A DNA stretch of 64,000 nt from Dysgonomonas mossii DSM 22836 (GCF_000213575.1 NZ_GL892008.1:5584-69583); one strand, 5' to 3'. Shown: positions 34,043 through 44,241, counted from the first letter of the stretch. Notes: generated from the sequence alone by a model not told the origin. A program made the numbers and translations.

Positions 34043-34927
34043 TCAACGTTTTTCACTATTGCGATATTGCAGCGGTGTGGAGTGGGTATATTTTCTAAAA
34101 AAGCGAATAAAATAAGAAGAAGTCTCAAAATTAAGATGCTCGGCTATTTCAGATACAGACAAATTAGAATACGCCAGCATCTTTTTTGCTTCCGCAAGTA
34201 TCTTATTCTGAATATAAAGCTTTGCATTTACACCCATCGCCTTTTTCACGATTGCATTCAGATAATTAGGTGTTATACACAGCTTGTCGGCATAATATGC
34301 AGTGTCGTGAAACTCCCTGAAGTCTTTATCTACTGCTTCTACAAAAGAATCGACATGCCTGCTCGGTGTTACCCGCATTTCGCTTTCACCTTCATTTTGC
34401 TTTTTGTATTCACGGTCGAGGAGCATCAGTATTTCATAAAGCAATGCCCTTAATATATGTTTGTCTTTCGACTGATAGTCTTGTATTTCGGCTGTTATAT
34501 TGCCAACCAGATATGCTATCCGTTCCTTTATAGCAGCAATATTTATCTTATGGCTCTTTCTTTGTGTTCCGAAATAGGAAAGACTTTGCAAAAAGAGCGG
34601 GTCGTTGAAGAAAGAAAGCAGAAATTCACCTTCAAAGATTAGCGCATATCCATCGGGCGTATTGTCGCTTTTTATCCATGCACGCACATCTCCCGGCTTT
34701 GAAAAAACAACATCGCCGTTATCCAATGTGTACTTTGCATTGTTGATACCAAACGCCACATTATCACTCTCTATAAAAGTAATGTCATAATAAGACAATG
34801 TGTGCACAGGATCTTTTTGTATATACTTCTGTATATCTGCAAGCCTGACAACATCGATTAGGAGTTCTTCTCCGTATTTTGTTTTATGAAAATTATATGC
34901 AGGTATTGATTCCATTCGTTTTAACAA
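34043..34927 (-). CDS. AraC-family transcriptional regulator
   Basis: 294 residues. The N-terminal half is a cupin-like sensing domain (DVVFSKPGDVRAWIKSDNTP, GYALIFEGEFLLSFF). The C-terminal about 100 residues hold two HTH motifs (YADKLCITPNYLNAIVKKAM and VSEIAEHLNFETSSYFIRFF followed by RKYTHSTPLQYR), the AraC signature. Typical members sense a small molecule or antibiotic stress and activate a neighbouring gene. Divergent from the nitrilase gene with 158 bp between them, so that gene is a possible target, but the sequence shows no clear operator. Confidence 0.93.
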   Translation of the reverse strand: MLKRMESIPAYNFHKTKYGEELLIDVVRLADIQKYIQKDPVHTLSYYDITFIESDNVAFGINNAKYTLDNGDVVFSKPGDVRAWIKSDNTPDGYALIFEGEFLLSFFNDPLFLQSLSYFGTQRKSHKINIAAIKERIAYLVGNITAEIQDYQSKDKHILRALLYEILMLLDREYKKQNEGESEMRVTPSRHVDSFVEAVDKDFREFHDTAYYADKLCITPNYLNAIVKKAMGVNAKLYIQNKILAEAKKMLAYSNLSVSEIAEHLNFETSSYFIRFFRKYTHSTPLQYRNSEKR

Positions 34928-35085
34928 TATACAAATCTACAAAAAATCGTTACAGATGATACGAAGCAAAAGCAAAATTCATTTCTGCCTGAAATTAAAA
35001 TAGACTTTTACAAAATGTAACTTTTTTCTTTTATAGAAAATCTTTAACTTCGAAGCTAATATCATCAAATAAATATCTGATATAC

Positions 35086-35847
35086 ATGAACATTAAATTG
35101 CTGCAAACTGACATCGTATGGCAGAAGCCTGAAGCCAACAGAGAGCATGTCGAGAATTTGATAGATTCGTTATCAGATTCTACAGACCTTGTCGTTTTAC
35201 CCGAAATGTTCACCACCGGTTTTTGCACATCGCCCAAAGGTGCCGCCGAAAAGGCTGACACAGATACACTGCTGTGGATGCAATCCATTGCCTTACGCCG
35301 CAATATGGCTTTGGCAGGAAGTGTAGCCATCGAAGAGAATGGAAAATACTACAACCGTCTATATTTCGTCAAACCCAACGGAAGCTATGTGACATACAAC
35401 AAACGCCATCTGTTTACCTTTGCGGGAGAACATAAAGAATACACCGCCGGAGAAGAAAGAGTCGTTGTAGAATACCTCGGTTTCCGCATTCTGTTGCAAA
35501 TATGTTATGATGTGCGCTTTCCTGTTTATTCACGCAACAGGGGCGACTATGACATGATAATATATGTAGCCAACTGGCCTACCGTGCGTCTCGATGCATG
35601 GAATACCCTTGTGCGGGCTCGTGCCATAGAAAACCTTTGTTATGTAGCAGCCGTAAACCGCACAGGAAGCGACCCTTATGTAGAATACAGCGGAGGAACA
35701 GCCCTTTATGACTTTATGGGAAAAACCATCGCCGAAGCCGGAACAGAAGAAGGTATTGTAAGCGGAACAATCGACATGCAGGATTTAATCAAATTCAGAA
35801 ATAAATTTCCTGCCTTACAAGACGCAGATCAATTTAAACTAATATAA
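35086..35847 (+). CDS. Nitrilase-superfamily amidase (omega-amidase/YafV-like)
   Basis: 253 residues. The catalytic triad is visible: Glu in LVVLPEMFTTGF, Lys in VTYNKRHLFTFAGEH and Cys in LLQICYDVRFPVYSRN. The sequence pattern, especially CYDVRFPV and ARAIENLCYVAAVNR, matches YafV/Nit2-like omega-amidases that hydrolyse alpha-ketoglutaramate and deaminated glutathione, a metabolite-repair role. Cytosolic. Starts at ATG 35086 close to the divergent AraC gene. No neighbouring transaminase. Confidence 0.92.
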   Translation: MNIKLLQTDIVWQKPEANREHVENLIDSLSDSTDLVVLPEMFTTGFCTSPKGAAEKADTDTLLWMQSIALRRNMALAGSVAIEENGKYYNRLYFVKPNGSYVTYNKRHLFTFAGEHKEYTAGEERVVVEYLGFRILLQICYDVRFPVYSRNRGDYDMIIYVANWPTVRLDAWNTLVRARAIENLCYVAAVNRTGSDPYVEYSGGTALYDFMGKTIAEAGTEEGIVSGTIDMQDLIKFRNKFPALQDADQFKLI

Positions 35848-36272
35848 GATTTTGTCAAGCTGAGGAACGAAGCATCTCATCCGTTTATCGCAGGAAATTA
35901 TTCCTTCTTACAACTGTAATTTGTTAAATCGAAACAAACTCAAGCAACAATAATTTTTGAAGGTATCCACCGCCTCATCAAGGTAATTGGCTTATTACTA
36001 AGCAAAATATGTTGTTTAACATATAAAAAACATCATAAAACAAGCATGGAGGCGAGCCAAATGTTAATTTAACTCCTCCATTGTTATTTTTACTTAAAAC
36101 GTTTTTTTAACGGTAAGAAAATCAACAAAAAATAGATCGAAAAAGGATTAAATTTTGTAAATTCAAAACAATTTTTAGTTCGGAGCGGAAACTGATAAAC
36201 AAACATATTTTCAGTTGGTATTTTAGGGAGAGAGTATGTTTGTTATTGTCTATCTAAATACAATTTTTTATC
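35848..36272 (+). promoter_or_regulatory. 425-bp leader region of the pyrophosphatase gene
   Basis: No gene. It starts with a REP-like stretch (TGTCAAGCTGAGGAACGAAG near 35853). ATGGAGG faces CCTCCAT around 36044-36080. Close to the start codon AACAAACATA (36198-36207) faces TATGTTTGTT (36235-36244), a perfect 10-bp stem with a 27-nt loop. The last stem would sit about 28 bp before the ATG. Unknown RNA element. Confidence 0.4.
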
Positions 36273-38693
36273 ATGAAAAAACTAAAAAATGTTGGTCTAC
36301 TGATTGGTCTGCTTCTTGGTGTTAACCTATCTACGTTTGCAAGCGAAGCCGACCTGGCGATTCCTGATCTCCATGAGGGCACCTTCCACATCTTTGGAAC
36401 TGCGATTACTTCATGGGATTTTTTATTTTATGGTGCCCTGATCATTGCTGGAACATTATGTTTCAGTCTTCTCTTGTTCCGTCAGATCAAGAGATTACCT
36501 GCTCACGACTCTATGCTCAAAGTAGCTGCTACTATTTACGCCACTTGCCGGACATATCTGATCCAGCAAGGTAAATTCCTTCTGATGTTGTTTGCATTGA
36601 TTGCCCTTGTGCTATGCATCTACTTCTTCGGATTGATCGGGCAGTCTTTCGGGGTTGTTATTCAAGTCTTGTTATTCTCCATTGTAGGTATGGCAGGGTC
36701 TTACACTGTGGCTTGGTTTGGTATTCGTGTAAATACCTATGCCAATGCACGCACCGCATTTGCTTCGTTAAAAGGACGTCCGTTGGATGTCGTTAATATA
36801 CCGTTGAAGGCCGGCATGAGCGTCGGTCTGTTCCTCATCTCTCTTGAGCTGGTACTTATGGTTATTATTCTTCTTTTTGTGCCTCGCGAAATAGTAGGTA
36901 TCTGTTTCTTGGGATTTGCCATTGGCGAATCGCTTGCAGCAAGTGCTTTGCGTATTGCCGGAGGTATCTTTACCAAAATTGCCGACATCGGTTCCGACTT
37001 GATGAAGGTTGTTTTCAAAGTGAAAGAAGACGATCCCCGCAATCCGGGCGTGATAGCCGACTGTACGGGCGACAATGCCGGTGACAGTGTAGGCCCTACA
37101 GCCGACGGATTTGAAACATACGGTGTAACAGGGGTTGCTCTGATTGCATTTATCACATTAGCCGTAGAAGATCCGCATATTCAGGCTAAACTGATAGTAT
37201 GGATATTCGGAATGCGTTTTTTGATGGACTTTTTGTCGGGCTGTGCATTCTTTATCAATCAGGCTATATCGAAAAGACTATACGGAAATAAAAAGGAATT
37301 CGACTTCGAATCTCCTTTGATGCGCCTCATCATTATCGCTGCTGTTCTTTGTATCTCTGCGAGCTTCTTTATGAGCCACCTTTTGTTGGGCGATATGGTA
37401 GAAATCACAGGCAACCCGGCAAATGGCAGCCTTTGGTGGAAATTGGCAATTATTATCAGCTGCGGTACACTTGCTGCGGTATTGATTCCTGAGTTTACGA
37501 AGTTCTTTACCAGTTCCAAATCGAAACATGTGAAAGAAATCGTCACCGCTTCACGCGAAGGAGGCCCGTCACTGAATATTCTATCGGGTATTGTAGCCGG
37601 TTATTTCGGGGCATTCTGGACAGGATTGCTCATCGCAGCGCTGATGACAGGTGCATTCTTTACCGCACAGATGGGATTGGACGCCATATTAGGCCCTCAC
37701 GCCTCTATCTTTGCATTCGGGTTGGTTGCATTCGGTTTCTTATGTATGGGCCCTGTAACCATTGCCGTAGACAGCTATGGCCCTGTAACAGACAATGCCC
37801 AATCGGTATTCGAATTGTCTCAAATAGAAAGCATACCGAATATATCTGAAGAGATAAAGAAAGATTATGGCTTTACTCCTAATTTTGAAAACGGAAAACA
37901 TTTTCTCGAAGCAAATGACTCGGCAGGAAACACCTTTAAGGCTACAGCCAAGCCGGTATTGATCGGAACAGCCGTAGTAGGTGCTACAACAATGATATTC
38001 TCCATCATCTTGCTGCTCGAAAAAGTAGGGCTGCTGAAACTGTCTCTAACCGATGCGCCGGTACTCCTCGGGCTTATCTGTGGTGGTGCGGTTATCTTCT
38101 GGTTTAGTGGTTCTTCTATGCAAGCCGTTACCACAGGTGCTTATCGTGCTGTAGAATTCATCAAACGCACATTCGACATCACAAAAAAAGAAGCCGACAT
38201 CGAAGATTCTATCGCCGTGGTGAAGATTTGTACCCAATATGCACAAAAAGGGATGTGGAACATATTTATCGCCCTTATTTCGCTCACGTTGGCGTTTGCA
38301 TTCCTCGACCCTAACTTCTTTGTGGCTTACCTTGTGTCTATCGCCGTATTCGGATTGTTCCAAGCCATCTACATGGCCAATGCGGGAGGTAGCTGGGATA
38401 ACGCTAAGAAAGTAGTAGAAGTAGACCTAAAAGAAAAGAATACCCCGCTGCACGAAGCGGCAGTGATAGGCGATACAGTGGGCGACCCATTTAAAGATAC
38501 TTCGTCCGTATCACTAAATCCTATCATCAAGTTCTCTACCCTATTTGGTTTGTTGGCGACAGAAATCTGTATAGAAATGCGCTCCAACCCTGACAGCGAT
38601 TATTCTATATTTATCGCTATACCATTCTTAATTCTGGGCTTGGTATTTGTTTGGCGTTCATTCTATAAGATGAGGATTCCGATAAATAAATGA
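36273..38693 (+). CDS. hppA: Membrane-bound ion-pumping pyrophosphatase
   Basis: 806 residues, about 16 membrane spans. Core motifs of M-PPases are recognisable: DDPRNPGVIADCTGDNAGDS with GPTADGFETYG, then GPVTIAVDSYGPVTDNAQSV, NDSAGNTFKATAKPVLIG and GGSWDNAKK with GDTVGDPFKDTSS near the end. It couples PPi hydrolysis to H+ and/or Na+ transport. The residue in GNTFKA is Lys, the position that in other members separates K+-independent (Lys) from K+-dependent (Ala) enzymes. Part of the first motif differs from the common DNVGDNVGDCAGMAADLFE form. An N-terminal signal-like extension (MKKLKNVGLLIGLLLGVNLS) is present. Followed by a strong terminator. Confidence 0.95.
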   Translation: MKKLKNVGLLIGLLLGVNLSTFASEADLAIPDLHEGTFHIFGTAITSWDFLFYGALIIAGTLCFSLLLFRQIKRLPAHDSMLKVAATIYATCRTYLIQQGKFLLMLFALIALVLCIYFFGLIGQSFGVVIQVLLFSIVGMAGSYTVAWFGIRVNTYANARTAFASLKGRPLDVVNIPLKAGMSVGLFLISLELVLMVIILLFVPREIVGICFLGFAIGESLAASALRIAGGIFTKIADIGSDLMKVVFKVKEDDPRNPGVIADCTGDNAGDSVGPTADGFETYGVTGVALIAFITLAVEDPHIQAKLIVWIFGMRFLMDFLSGCAFFINQAISKRLYGNKKEFDFESPLMRLIIIAAVLCISASFFMSHLLLGDMVEITGNPANGSLWWKLAIIISCGTLAAVLIPEFTKFFTSSKSKHVKEIVTASREGGPSLNILSGIVAGYFGAFWTGLLIAALMTGAFFTAQMGLDAILGPHASIFAFGLVAFGFLCMGPVTIAVDSYGPVTDNAQSVFELSQIESIPNISEEIKKDYGFTPNFENGKHFLEANDSAGNTFKATAKPVLIGTAVVGATTMIFSIILLLEKVGLLKLSLTDAPVLLGLICGGAVIFWFSGSSMQAVTTGAYRAVEFIKRTFDITKKEADIEDSIAVVKICTQYAQKGMWNIFIALISLTLAFAFLDPNFFVAYLVSIAVFGLFQAIYMANAGGSWDNAKKVVEVDLKEKNTPLHEAAVIGDTVGDPFKDTSSVSLNPIIKFSTLFGLLATEICIEMRSNPDSDYSIFIAIPFLILGLVFVWRSFYKMRIPINK

Positions 38694-38755
38694 AGGCGAA
38701 TTGCAAAGTGGCAGTATAGAGGTTTGATAAATAAAACCTCAATAAGATTTTTTAC

Positions 38756-38790
38756 AATAGAGGTATTTCAGTTGAAATACCTCTATTTTT
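38756..38790 (+). terminator. Terminator after hppA
   Basis: AATAGAGGTATTTCA faces TGAAATACCTCTATT with a 2-nt gap, followed by TTT. The remaining 200 bp to the next gene are AT-rich and show no further structure. Confidence 0.92.
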
Positions 38791-38994
38791 ATACTAAAAA
38801 TCTATATGAATTTTCCACAGAGTATTTAGTATTAATAGATTTGAGAGGTCGATGGTTTAATTTTCTCACAGCTCTTTAAAATTATAAATTAATAAATATT
38901 TAGTAAAAAAATACAATAATTTAATATTTATTTACTTAATTTATTGTCAGTAATTAAACATTCGTTGAAGTCAAACCTGATAAAAATTAATATT

Positions 38995-40671
38995 ATGAAA
39001 AAAACTATCTTTTTTTTATCGCTTCTTTTTATTGTTAGTTGCACCGACAACAACATCGAAGATCTTGCAGAAACACAAAACACAAAAAATTTAAAAAGTG
39101 GCTTAGTTATTAATCCTGGAGAATGGGAGAGTTGGACTGAAATTAAAATCCCAAATATATCGAACAAAGTACATGTACCATGGAACAATGCATACTCAAT
39201 GTCTAACATTCCAGATGATGTAAGAAAAGATATTAAGGCGGAAGATGGATGGATATTGCTACGCAATACTACGATTGAAAACAAATCATTATATAATTAT
39301 CTTATTTTTTATAATCGATTCACCGGCACTCTGAAAGGATTTTATTATTTAGAAACAGCAACTGTCGGAAACAACGGCTATTGGAATATTACGTTTGATG
39401 GAGGAACTAATAAATTAATTAATAATCAAGATGGATTTTTCACATATTCGCAAAATTCTCTAAAAAGACCTGAATGTGTAAATGTTATGAATATAACAAA
39501 AAATCCTACAAAAGGATTTACTATTGGATGGAATTGTTTTCAGGTTGAACTAGCCTTTGATCAGAATCAACCAAATCTAACATTGACAATAGATGCCTAT
39601 CAACAAAATATTACCACTATTAAAATAGAAGGAAGCTACGAGTCAACTTCATCAGGCACATTAATTAGTTCTACAGCATCAAATAATTCTTCGGATCCTT
39701 TTTCGAAAAGTACATTAACTGCACTTTCGGATAGTGCTAAATCTTGGATAGTAAGAAACATAAGCTTAGGAGGAGATAACAGACCTATTAAAAATGTAGC
39801 TTCTTCTACATTACAATCAATTATAAGTGGAAATTTTAAAGCATTATTTGATCTAGGGACAAACGCCATATTTGGTTCGTTTCTGGGTGGAACGAGCAAT
39901 AGTACGACTAACTATACCCTCCAATTCAAAACTTCAGGAAAAGTCCTTCTTGAGGGCAAAGCTCAGGGCCCTACAGTGACCACCATACCTCCTTTACAAA
40001 TGGCAATAAATTCATCTGAAAAGCTGGGTATTTGGAATTTGATTGATCCACCAACTATCGAAATCGGAGAGTATGCTGAAATGACAAGGTATTCAATACT
40101 ATCTAATCAAACAGCAATTAGCTATAACATTATTAAGACACTGAATACCGCACCATCGAATATCTCAATAAATCCAGATATAAAAAATTACATGGATAAT
40201 TTAACAATAAGCCATGCTGCATCTCAAGGGTATTTACCTGGAGAAAACTATAATACAACAAGTGTATCTAAAAGCAAATTGAAACCAATTAATTCAATAC
40301 GTGTAACTTCTATAAGCAATAAATATACAGATTTGCTTTATGATGACGGCAAAACAAAAATAGCATTACACTCAAATTGGTATAGCCCAACTATGAATTT
40401 TGAATGTATAGGATTAACTAATTTACCAACTTGGAGAAGCAATAGTACACAGAAACCGGTTATTTATCTTTTAAGACATTATCTTGATGGAAAGTTACAG
40501 ATTGACCCTGAAGATATAAAAGTAACAGTAAGCTATACTATAACTGTAAATGGGGTTAAAAAAACATTTAAATCGATTAGAACATATGATCCGGAATATA
40601 AATTTGTGTATAGTGGTTTCTCTTGTAGACCATACAGTTGGACATGGAATGAGATACATCAAATAAAATAG
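38995..40671 (+). CDS. Orphan lipoprotein, unknown function
   Basis: 558 residues from ATG 38995; an earlier in-frame ATG at 38944 would add 17 residues before the signal peptide. Lipobox in MKKTIFFLSLLFIVSC followed by TDNNIEDLAETQNTKNLKSG. The N-terminal part (WILLRNTTIENKSLYNYLIF, YNRFTGTLKGFYYLET) and C-terminal part (YKFVYSGFSCRPYSW) are beta-rich. The middle is Ser/Thr/Asn-rich with ISGNFKALFDLGTNAIFGSF, possibly a membrane-interacting stretch. The base composition is clearly more AT-rich than the neighbours, with many Asn/Lys/Ile codons, suggesting transfer or weak constraint. I do not recognise the family. Confidence 0.7.
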   Translation: MKKTIFFLSLLFIVSCTDNNIEDLAETQNTKNLKSGLVINPGEWESWTEIKIPNISNKVHVPWNNAYSMSNIPDDVRKDIKAEDGWILLRNTTIENKSLYNYLIFYNRFTGTLKGFYYLETATVGNNGYWNITFDGGTNKLINNQDGFFTYSQNSLKRPECVNVMNITKNPTKGFTIGWNCFQVELAFDQNQPNLTLTIDAYQQNITTIKIEGSYESTSSGTLISSTASNNSSDPFSKSTLTALSDSAKSWIVRNISLGGDNRPIKNVASSTLQSIISGNFKALFDLGTNAIFGSFLGGTSNSTTNYTLQFKTSGKVLLEGKAQGPTVTTIPPLQMAINSSEKLGIWNLIDPPTIEIGEYAEMTRYSILSNQTAISYNIIKTLNTAPSNISINPDIKNYMDNLTISHAASQGYLPGENYNTTSVSKSKLKPINSIRVTSISNKYTDLLYDDGKTKIALHSNWYSPTMNFECIGLTNLPTWRSNSTQKPVIYLLRHYLDGKLQIDPEDIKVTVSYTITVNGVKKTFKSIRTYDPEYKFVYSGFSCRPYSWTWNEIHQIK

Positions 40672-40693
40672 AATACACTAGATCAGAAGAACA

Positions 40694-40725
40694 AATAGGG
40701 ATAATCTTTACCGATTATCCCTATT
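40694..40725. terminator. Bidirectional terminator
   Basis: AATAGGGATAATC faces GATTATCCCTATT with a 6-nt loop, between convergent genes. Confidence 0.9.
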
Positions 40726-40739
40726 GTTTGTTTAAGCGA

Positions 40740-41183
40740 TTAGTCTATCGGCAGTTCTGTGGATATGGCAATCCTGTTCCAACCATTGATAACTACCGCA
40801 GCCATTATTACCTCAGCGAGCTTGGATACTCCCAATACCTTTTCTGCGTGTTGATATGTTTCAGCCGAAACACCGCCTTTGCTGATAAGGGTAATCTCTT
40901 CTGTCAGACGAAGTATTGCCTTCTCGCTTTCAGAATATAAATCACCTGCTTCATGCCATGCGTTCAGCAAATAGATGCGCTGCTCGGTCTCCCCGATTTT
41001 ACGAGCATCACGGGTATGCATGTTCAGGCAAAAGGCACAACCATTGATTTGCGAAGCTCTTATTTTAATCAACTCCTTTTCGATAGGAGTCAGAGATGTT
41101 TGTTGTAAAGCATTTTCGAGAGACATCATTGCTTTGTATAACTCGGGAGCCGCTTTGTACATATTCAATCTTTTATTTTCCAT
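40740..41183 (-). CDS. AhpD/carboxymuconolactone-decarboxylase-family protein
   Basis: 147 residues. The core is IEKELIKIRASQINGCAFCL followed by NMHTRDARKIGE: the Cys-X2-Cys...His motif of AhpD-like alkylhydroperoxidases, where the two cysteines (CAFC) form the redox pair. All-helical small proteins of this family detoxify peroxides or act as decarboxylases. No regulator or reductase partner lies next to it. It stands alone, convergent with the orphan lipoprotein gene. Confidence 0.9.
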   Translation of the reverse strand: MENKRLNMYKAAPELYKAMMSLENALQQTSLTPIEKELIKIRASQINGCAFCLNMHTRDARKIGETEQRIYLLNAWHEAGDLYSESEKAILRLTEEITLISKGGVSAETYQHAEKVLGVSKLAEVIMAAVVINGWNRIAISTELPID

Positions 41184-41412
41184 TTTCGATATCTTTTTTG
41201 AATTAGTAATACAAAATTAGCCATTCCGATAGACTAGAATCTTAAACTGGTTTAAGAAAGAGATCTTTCTCTATCCATCGACAGAAAAAGAGATTAAAAA
41301 AACATAATGTTATGAAAAAGAAGCTATTTCAGAGGGGTTCTCAATCTCCTCGATTGAAAAAAAACGGTTTTTTTTTCGTATATTACTAGCGTAATTACAA
41401 AACAAATATATT

Positions 41413-42492
41413 ATGGCATTAAAAGAAAAGATAAAAAAACTGGCAACTGTAACAGCAGGGCCTTGTGTTAGCATCTCTCTTAATACGCACAGAACACGCC
41501 CTGCCAGCGATAAAGATAAAATATTGTTGAAAAACCTGCTTTCGCAAGCAGAAAAGCAAATAGTTGCCGAATATGGAAAAAGAACAGTAGCTCCCCTTCT
41601 GGAGAAGATAGCGACTGTGGAAAATAGAGTGAACGAGAACAACAATCTCGACAGCCTTCATGTATTCTTATCGAACGATATGGAGGAAATCATCAGAACG
41701 TCGTGGACTGTACCCGAAGATAGGTTAAATGTTAGCAGTACATTTAATCTGCGCCCCCTGATAAAAGCGTACAACCGCAGTAAAGAATACCTGATACTTG
41801 TATTATCGCAAGGAGGGGTACAGCTATACAAAGCTTTAGGAGATGGAATTGAAGAAGAAGTAAAGAGCGATGGGTTTCCGTTTGAAGGATCGCCGTATTA
41901 CATACCCAACAGGGCAGAGAGAAGCGATGCCAAACGTGTAGACGACCTTGTCCGTGAGTTCTTCAATCAGGTTGATAAAGCCGTGGTGAAGGTGAATCAG
42001 GAAACCGAGCTGGAGTGTGTCGTTGTTTCTACCGAAGACAATTTCAGCAAACTGATGCAAGTAGCCGATAAGCCCGACATCTATATAGGATACACATCGA
42101 TAGACTACAACAACTCGAAGCCGCACGATGTAGTAAAACCCGGCTGGGAGATAATGAAGCAGTATATGCATGAACACAGGTCGGAAGCCATTGTAGAAAT
42201 GAAAGAAGCAATATCCAAGCATAAAGTTCTTACCGATTTACAGGAAATCTACCGGGCTGCAATAGATGGAAATGGCGAGATGCTGATCGTATACGACAAG
42301 TTTTCGCAACCCGTGAGGATGATAGATGAGCGGAACTTCGAACTGGTACAAGATACCAATCAGCCGGACGTAATCAATGACATTGTGAGCGAAATAGCAT
42401 GGGAAGTAGTATCTAAAGGCGGAAAAGTGTTTTTCACCATGCAAGACGAAATAAAGGAATTGGACAAGATAGCCCTTAAAACAAGATATTAA
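41413..42492 (+). CDS. baeRF-type (bacterial eRF1-like) protein
   Basis: 359 residues. The sequence KKLATVTAGPCVSISLNTHR, then LDSLHVFLSNDMEEIIRTSW, LRPLIKAYNRSKEYLILVLS and a C-terminal VISEIAWEVVSKGGKVFFTM-like end (IVSEIAWEVVSKGGKVFF) fits the bacterial archaeo-eukaryotic release-factor-related families, which share the eRF1 middle and C-terminal domain folds. They are proposed to act on stalled ribosomes, but experimental data are few. It is 359 residues, near the usual size. It stands alone, ended by a shared hairpin with fumarase. Assignment is by recall of sequence pattern. Confidence 0.75.
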   Translation: MALKEKIKKLATVTAGPCVSISLNTHRTRPASDKDKILLKNLLSQAEKQIVAEYGKRTVAPLLEKIATVENRVNENNNLDSLHVFLSNDMEEIIRTSWTVPEDRLNVSSTFNLRPLIKAYNRSKEYLILVLSQGGVQLYKALGDGIEEEVKSDGFPFEGSPYYIPNRAERSDAKRVDDLVREFFNQVDKAVVKVNQETELECVVVSTEDNFSKLMQVADKPDIYIGYTSIDYNNSKPHDVVKPGWEIMKQYMHEHRSEAIVEMKEAISKHKVLTDLQEIYRAAIDGNGEMLIVYDKFSQPVRMIDERNFELVQDTNQPDVINDIVSEIAWEVVSKGGKVFFTMQDEIKELDKIALKTRY

Positions 42493-42532
42493 GTTGTAAG
42501 TTGTCTAAAGAGAGGAATCTTCCGTATAAAAA

Positions 42533-42568
42533 AATAAGCGGGTATCATTCATTTGATATCCGCTTATT
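42533..42568. terminator. Bidirectional terminator
   Basis: AATAAGCGG(G)TATC faces GATA(T)CCGCTTATT with an 8-nt loop, between the baeRF gene and fumarase. Confidence 0.85.
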
Positions 42569-42600
42569 CACTCACATAGACTGCTTGCTTATAGTATATA

Positions 42601-44241
42601 TTAGCTCATAGAGCAGTTAATCGGTTTCAATTGTTTGAAGAAGTCATTGCCCTTGTCGTCTACCAAGATGAACGCAGGAAAATCTTCTACTTCTATTTTC
42701 CATATTGCTTCCATTCCCAATTCAGGATATTCGAGACACTCAAGGCTCTTTATGCTATTCTGAGCAAGTATTGCAGCCGGGCCGCCGATACTTCCCAAAT
42801 AGAATCCGCCATGTTTGTGACAAGCATCGGTTACCTGCTGGCTACGGTTACCTTTAGCAATCATTATCATGCTGCCGCCATTAGCTTGGAATGCGTCTAC
42901 ATACGAGTCCATACGTCCTGCAGTAGTTGGCCCCATCGAACCGCTTGCATATCCTTTAGGCGTTTTTGCAGGTCCTGCATAGTAGATCGGATGATCTTTG
43001 ATGTATTGAGGAAGCCCTTCACCCTTATCGATACGTTCTTGAAGTTTAGCATGGGCAATATCACGTCCTACGATGATTGTACCTGTGAGTGACAAACGTG
43101 TAGAAACAGGATATTTAGACAGCTCTTCAAGTATTTCTTTCATCGGACGGTTGAGGTCTATTTTCACACCTCCTGCTTCGCCGGCATTACGCAATTCTTC
43201 AGGAATAAGCCTTGTTGGATTATCTTCCATTTTTTCGAGCCATATACCGTCTTTGTTGATCTTTCCTTTTATGTTTCTGTCGGCCGAACAAGAAACCCCC
43301 ATGCCCACAGGACAAGATGCACCGTGACGTGGCAAACGAACCACACGGATATCGTGAGCAAAGAATTTACCGCCAAATTGCGCTCCAAGCCCTAGCTCCT
43401 GAGCAGCCTTCAGTAGTTTGGCTTCCATTTCCAAATCACGGAACGCACGTCCGCCTTCGTTACCCGAAGTAGGAAGACCATCATAATATTTAGTAGAAGC
43501 CAGTTTAACGGTTTTCAGATTGGTTTCGGCTGATGTACCGCCAATCACAAATGCGATATGGTAAGGAGGACATGCTGCTGTACCCAACGATTTCATTTTT
43601 TCGATCAGGAACGGCTCCAGCTTCTCAGGTGTAAGCAATGCTTTTGTTTCCTGATAGAGATATGTTTTGTTTGCAGAACCACCACCCTTAGCTACAAAAA
43701 GGAATTTATATTCATTTCCGTTTACGGCATACAGGTCTATTTGCGCAGGCAGGTTGGTTCCTGTATTCACCTCATTGTACATATCCAGAGGCGCATTTTG
43801 CGAATAGCGCAAATTGTCTTCGGTAAATGTATTGTACACCCCCTTCGACAAGGCTTCCTCGTCGTTGCCGCCTGTCCACACATTTTGCCCTTTCTTACCC
43901 ATAATGATGGCTGTTCCTGTATCCTGACAGAAAGGGAGCACCCCTTTTGCCGAAATCTCGGAGTTGCGCAGGAATGTAAGCGCCACAAATTTATCATTGT
44001 CGCTGGCATCGGGGTCAGACAATATCTTTGCCACCTGCTCTTGATGCTCGGGGCGTAATAAGAATTCTACATCGTGAAAAGCATGTTGCGCCAGTAAAGT
44101 AAGAGCTTCAGGTTGTACTTTCAATATCTCTTGTCCTTCAAAATTAGCTGTAGAAACATGATCTTTCGAGAGTAAATAATACGCTGTGGTATCCTTCTCT
44201 AATGGAAACGTCTCTTGGTACTTAAATGATGGTGTTGCCAT
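42601..44241 (-). CDS. fumA: Class I fumarate hydratase
   Basis: 546 residues, the length of the one-piece class I enzymes. Iron-sulphur cysteines lie in [19 protein letters not shown], in the [17 protein letters not shown] segment and near [12 protein letters not shown]. The C-terminal beta domain has [20 protein letters not shown] and [20 protein letters not shown]. It interconverts fumarate and malate; a [4Fe-4S] cluster makes it oxygen-sensitive, which fits an anaerobe. A full promoter (TTG, 20 bp, TACTTTTG) lies 33-63 bp upstream. The symbol fumA versus fumB is conventional only. Confidence 0.96.
   Translation of the reverse strand: MATPSFKYQETFPLEKDTTAYYLLSKDHVSTANFEGQEILKVQPEALTLLAQHAFHDVEFLLRPEHQEQVAKILSDPDASDNDKFVALTFLRNSEISAKGVLPFCQDTGTAIIMGKKGQNVWTGGNDEEALSKGVYNTFTEDNLRYSQNAPLDMYNEVNTGTNLPAQIDLYAVNGNEYKFLFVAKGGGSANKTYLYQETKALLTPEKLEPFLIEKMKSLGTAACPPYHIAFVIGGTSAETNLKTVKLASTKYYDGLPTSGNEGGRAFRDLEMEAKLLKAAQELGLGAQFGGKFFAHDIRVVRLPRHGASCPVGMGVSCSADRNIKGKINKDGIWLEKMEDNPTRLIPEELRNAGEAGGVKIDLNRPMKEILEELSKYPVSTRLSLTGTIIVGRDIAHAKLQERIDKGEGLPQYIKDHPIYYAGPAKTPKGYASGSMGPTTAGRMDSYVDAFQANGGSMIMIAKGNRSQQVTDACHKHGGFYLGSIGGPAAILAQNSIKSLECLEYPELGMEAIWKIEVEDFPAFILVDDKGNDFFKQLKPINCSMS

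Noticed and set aside
35848-36272. A known riboswitch upstream of the pyrophosphatase gene
   Set aside because: I could not match the conserved bases of any riboswitch class I know; only simple stems are visible.
42601-44241. Fumarase as class II (fumC)
   Set aside because: The cysteine pattern and 546-residue length fit class I.
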